A stretch of 64,000 bases of DNA from positions 4,423,001 through 4,487,000 of the forward strand of contig NZ_JAVDYB010000001.1 in NCBI RefSeq assembly GCF_031458235.1, in the 5' to 3' direction. The position numbers and the translations under genes were made by a program. The stretch is from Catenuloplanes atrovinosus. GTDB taxonomy: Bacteria > Actinomycetota > Actinomycetes > Mycobacteriales > Micromonosporaceae. Below are positions 61,833-64,000 of the stretch, piece after piece (positions within the stretch are counted from its first letter, which is position 1; the number at the start of each line of letters is the position of its first letter). The notes under the pieces are model-generated. The model ran no database searches. It saw only the letters and a list, made by a program, of their open reading frames with translations, and was not told the DNA's origin.

Positions 61833-61840
61833 CAGTCGAT

Positions 61841-61907
61841 TCTATGAGACGACTTGACTCACAAGCGCCCGGTGGCCGATCATCTGCTCTATGAGACATG
61901 ATGTTTC
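61841..61907. promoter_or_regulatory. duplicated TetR operator candidate
   Basis: The decamer TCTATGAGAC occurs twice, at 61841-61850 and 61888-61897. The second copy continues as TGAGAC-ATGAT-GTTTCA, a near-palindrome; the first continues to a TGAG...CTCA dyad. One copy lies near each divergent start. Confidence 0.6.
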
Positions 61908-61919
61908 ACAGGTGTCGCC

Positions 61920-62558
61920 GTGAGGCTGGTCGTCGCCGGCGCGACCGGAGCCACCGGGCGCCACGTCGTCACCCGGGCGTTGCACGCCGGCCACCGGGTC
62001 ACCGCGCTGGTACGGCGCGACGGCGGCTTCCCCGCACACCCCGACCTGTCGACGACGTACGTGAACGTCGTCGACGACGACACCCGGCTGGCCGGTGTGC
62101 TCGCCGAGACCCGCGCCGACGCGATCATCTCCACGCTCGGCAACCCGCTGGCCCGCGCCCCGAAGATCCTCGGCCGGGCCCACCGCACCCTGGTCTCGGC
62201 CGCGACCCGGGCGGGCACGCCACGGATCGCCACAATGATCGCCTACGGCAGCGCGGCCACCACCGCGCCGGCGCCACCGGCGATCCGGCTGCTGGCCGCA
62301 ACCCTGCTCCGCACCGACTTCCGGGACCTCGGCCAGGTCGACGCAGCGCTCGCGGCCAGCGCCCTGAACTGGACCATCATCCACTTCGGGGCGCTCACCG
62401 ACGACCCGCCCACCGGCCGGTGGACACTGTCGAAACAGCTCACCCGCCCGTCCCGCTACCGCGTCGCCCGTGCCGACGTCGCCGACGCACTGCTGCACGC
62501 CGTCACCACCGACGAGTTCCCGCGGTGCCGGACCGTGCTCAGCGGAGCACGGCCATGA
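61920..62558 (+). CDS. NAD(P)H-binding atypical SDR protein
   Basis: A 212-residue NmrA/SDR-a5-like protein. The dinucleotide motif LVVAGATGATGRHVVTRAL is at the start, with DAIISTLGNPL and LNWTIIHFGALTDDPPTGRW as family segments. GTG 61920. Its end overlaps the next SDR by 4 nt (ATGA). It is similar in type to the protein at 45.9-46.7 kb, though not an obvious duplicate. Likely a reductase acting on a small molecule under TetR control. Confidence 0.9.
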   Translation: MRLVVAGATGATGRHVVTRALHAGHRVTALVRRDGGFPAHPDLSTTYVNVVDDDTRLAGVLAETRADAIISTLGNPLARAPKILGRAHRTLVSAATRAGTPRIATMIAYGSAATTAPAPPAIRLLAATLLRTDFRDLGQVDAALAASALNWTIIHFGALTDDPPTGRWTLSKQLTRPSRYRVARADVADALLHAVTTDEFPRCRTVLSGARP

Positions 62559-63376
62559 CCACGCCGACCGTCGTGGTCACCGGCGCCAGCTCCGGCACCG
62601 GCGCCGCCGCGGCCCGCCGGCTGCGTTCCCGCGGCGTCCGGGTGATCCTGGTCGGTCGCGACCCGCACCGCACCGCCCGCATCGGCACCGAGCTCGGCGC
62701 GCCCGCGATCACCGCCGACTACGCCGATCTGTCATCCGTACGCCTGGCGGCGGAACAGATCGTGCGGCACTCCCCCGTCATCGACGTCCTGGTGTCCAAC
62801 GCCGGCGGCGCGATCGGCGCGCCCGCGCCGACCGGTGACGGCAACGAGGCGAACTACCAGGTCAACGCGCTCGCACCGGTGCTGCTGGAGACACTGCTCC
62901 TGCCGGCACTGCGGCGCGCACGCGTACCGCGTCTGGTGTCCACGTCCTCCCGCTCGCACCGTGCCGCGACCCTTACGCCCGGGCGGGTCACCGCGCAGCT
63001 TGACGACCCGGCCGGGCTGGGAGCCCACGCGCGCTACGCCCGGGCCAAACTCGCCGGCCTGCTTCTGCACGCGGGCATGCGCCGCCGGGTGCCGGAGCTG
63101 GTGATCGTCGACGTGCATCCCGGGCTGGTCGCCACCGACTTCGGCCGCTATCTGGGGCGCACCGGCGCGGTGCTCAAGGTGCTCGCCCGGCCGGTGCTCA
63201 GTTCGCCCGAAACCGCCGCCGCCCACCTGCTGCGCCCGGCGCTGCATCCCGGCCACGACGCCGCCTACTACCACCGTGACCGGCCACGCGACCCGTCGCC
63301 GCTCGTCGCCGACCCGGAGCTGCAACGGCAGGTCTGGGCCGACGCCCGTACCCGGATCGAGGAACTTCTGCCATGA
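62555..63376 (+). CDS. Short-chain dehydrogenase/reductase (retinol-dehydrogenase-like)
   Basis: A 273-residue SDR. TVVVTGASSGTGAAAARRL is the cofactor motif, DVLVSNAGG the NNAG-equivalent, RLVSTSSRSHR holds the active-site serine and ARYARAKLAGLLL the YxxxK. VDVHPGLVATDFGR is the family's PG motif. Overlaps both neighbours by 4 nt, so the three-gene operon is translationally coupled. The substrate is unknown. Confidence 0.93.
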   Translation: MTTPTVVVTGASSGTGAAAARRLRSRGVRVILVGRDPHRTARIGTELGAPAITADYADLSSVRLAAEQIVRHSPVIDVLVSNAGGAIGAPAPTGDGNEANYQVNALAPVLLETLLLPALRRARVPRLVSTSSRSHRAATLTPGRVTAQLDDPAGLGAHARYARAKLAGLLLHAGMRRRVPELVIVDVHPGLVATDFGRYLGRTGAVLKVLARPVLSSPETAAAHLLRPALHPGHDAAYYHRDRPRDPSPLVADPELQRQVWADARTRIEELLP

Positions 63377-64000
63377 CCCCGCGTGACCGTCTCCAGTGGC
63401 TGCTGATGCACGGCGTGCTCGCCCTGCCCGCCCCGGTCAAGCGCCGGCTGGCCGGCCCGGCGGTGACCGAGGGACCAGCACCGCTCGACCTCGACGCGCA
63501 CCTGCTGATCACCATGACCGGCCGGGCCGGCTACCGGCTGGTCGTCGAGGACTCCGCGCCCGCCTCCCGCGCCGCCCTGCGCGCCGGTGCGAACGCGCTG
63601 CGCGGACGCCGTCTGCCGGTCACCGCCACCCCCATCACGGTCGACGGCATCGCCGCCCGCCTCCACACGCCGCGGGCGTCTCCGGCACCGGGACCGCTGT
63701 TGCTGTTCCTGCACGGCGGCGGCTGGGCGATCGGCGACCTGGACGTCTACGACTACCCGGCACGGTTCCTCGCCCACCATGCCGGCATCCGGGTGCTCAG
63801 CATCGACTACCGCCTCGCGCCCGAGCACCCGTACCCGGCCGGGCTGGACGACGCGGCCACCGCCTTCGACTGGGCCGTGCGCAACGCCCACACCCTCGGC
63901 GCGGACCCGCACCGCATCGCCGTCGGCGGCGACAGCGCCGGGGCCACTCTCGCCGCCGCGCTCAGCCATCGGCTCAGCGACCGTCCCGGCCCCCGGCCGG
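63373..64000 (+). CDS. Alpha/beta hydrolase (esterase/lipase), 3' end outside window
   Basis: The first ~209 residues of a hormone-sensitive-lipase-type hydrolase. It has the oxyanion motif HGGGW (LLLFLHGGGWAIGD), the block SIDYRLAPEHPYPAGLDDAA and the nucleophile elbow GGDSAGATLA. The N-terminal ~100 residues form the cap region. ATG 63373 overlaps the SDR stop by 4 nt. The catalytic acid and histidine lie beyond the window. An SDR-esterase pair suggests breakdown or detoxification of an ester- or ketone-containing compound. Confidence 0.93.
   Translation, partial: MTPRDRLQWLLMHGVLALPAPVKRRLAGPAVTEGPAPLDLDAHLLITMTGRAGYRLVVEDSAPASRAALRAGANALRGRRLPVTATPITVDGIAARLHTPRASPAPGPLLLFLHGGGWAIGDLDVYDYPARFLAHHAGIRVLSIDYRLAPEHPYPAGLDDAATAFDWAVRNAHTLGADPHRIAVGGDSAGATLAAALSHRLSDRPGPRP

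Overview
The window comes from a very GC-rich actinobacterium. GTG and TTG starts, C/G-ending third codon positions, an MbtH-dependent hydroxamate siderophore NRPS, DmdR/IdeR-type iron boxes and many TetR/MerR/MarR regulators all point there. The style is that of the Micromonosporaceae/Streptomyces range, but genus cannot be fixed from the sequence alone. No rRNA, tRNA or CRISPR array was seen.

Layout. 1-2.8 kb: a heterodimeric ABC exporter (first half cut by the window edge). 3.3-8.1 kb: a two-gene cassette, a small Trypco1-like protein overlapping a 1499-residue trypsin-CHAT-STAND-TPR protein, predicted to be an NLR-like conflict/immune system. 8.4-9.3 kb: a VOC-fold protein and a gene remnant. 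9.6-32.8 kb: a complete siderophore locus made of mbtH, a 5444-residue NRPS, a lipoprotein receptor, two FecCD permeases, an ATPase, an ornithine N-hydroxylase and a formyltransferase, with three iron-box candidates. 32.9-38.1 kb: a secreted serine hydrolase, a TetR/MFS efflux pair, a small cysteine-containing secreted protein and an AraC regulator. 38.2-42.8 kb: intact regulators and a glycosyltransferase pair among gene debris (FrnE, acyl-CoA synthetase, IS5, hydrolase and P450 remnants). 43-48.4 kb: secreted peptidoglycan-binding and GH16 proteins, then a monooxygenase/NAD(P)-binding pair opposite a MarR regulator. 48.5-52.1 kb: a gene graveyard (IS5, GNAT, integrase and IS110 remnants) with a few intact genes. 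52.3-55.4 kb: a sugar ABC uptake operon without an ATPase. 56.4-64 kb: a secreted I36-type inhibitor and two small catabolic or detoxification operons, one beside a MerR gene and one beside a TetR gene; the last gene runs off the right edge.

How it works together. The NRPS has the order A-MT-C-less PCP-E / C-A-PCP-E / C-A-PCP / C-A-PCP / terminal C. Module 3 carries the hydroxyornithine specificity code and modules 1 and 4 share a near-identical code. With the hydroxylase and formyltransferase this predicts an N-methylated tris-hydroxamate tetrapeptide related to foroxymithine and erythrochelin. The receptor and FecCD transporter would re-import the ferric complex, and the ABC pair at the left edge may be the exporter, now separated from the cluster by the conflict cassette. 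The TPR region of the conflict protein consists of seven nearly identical 120-bp units that differ mainly at a few codons, which looks like active diversification of a sensor surface.
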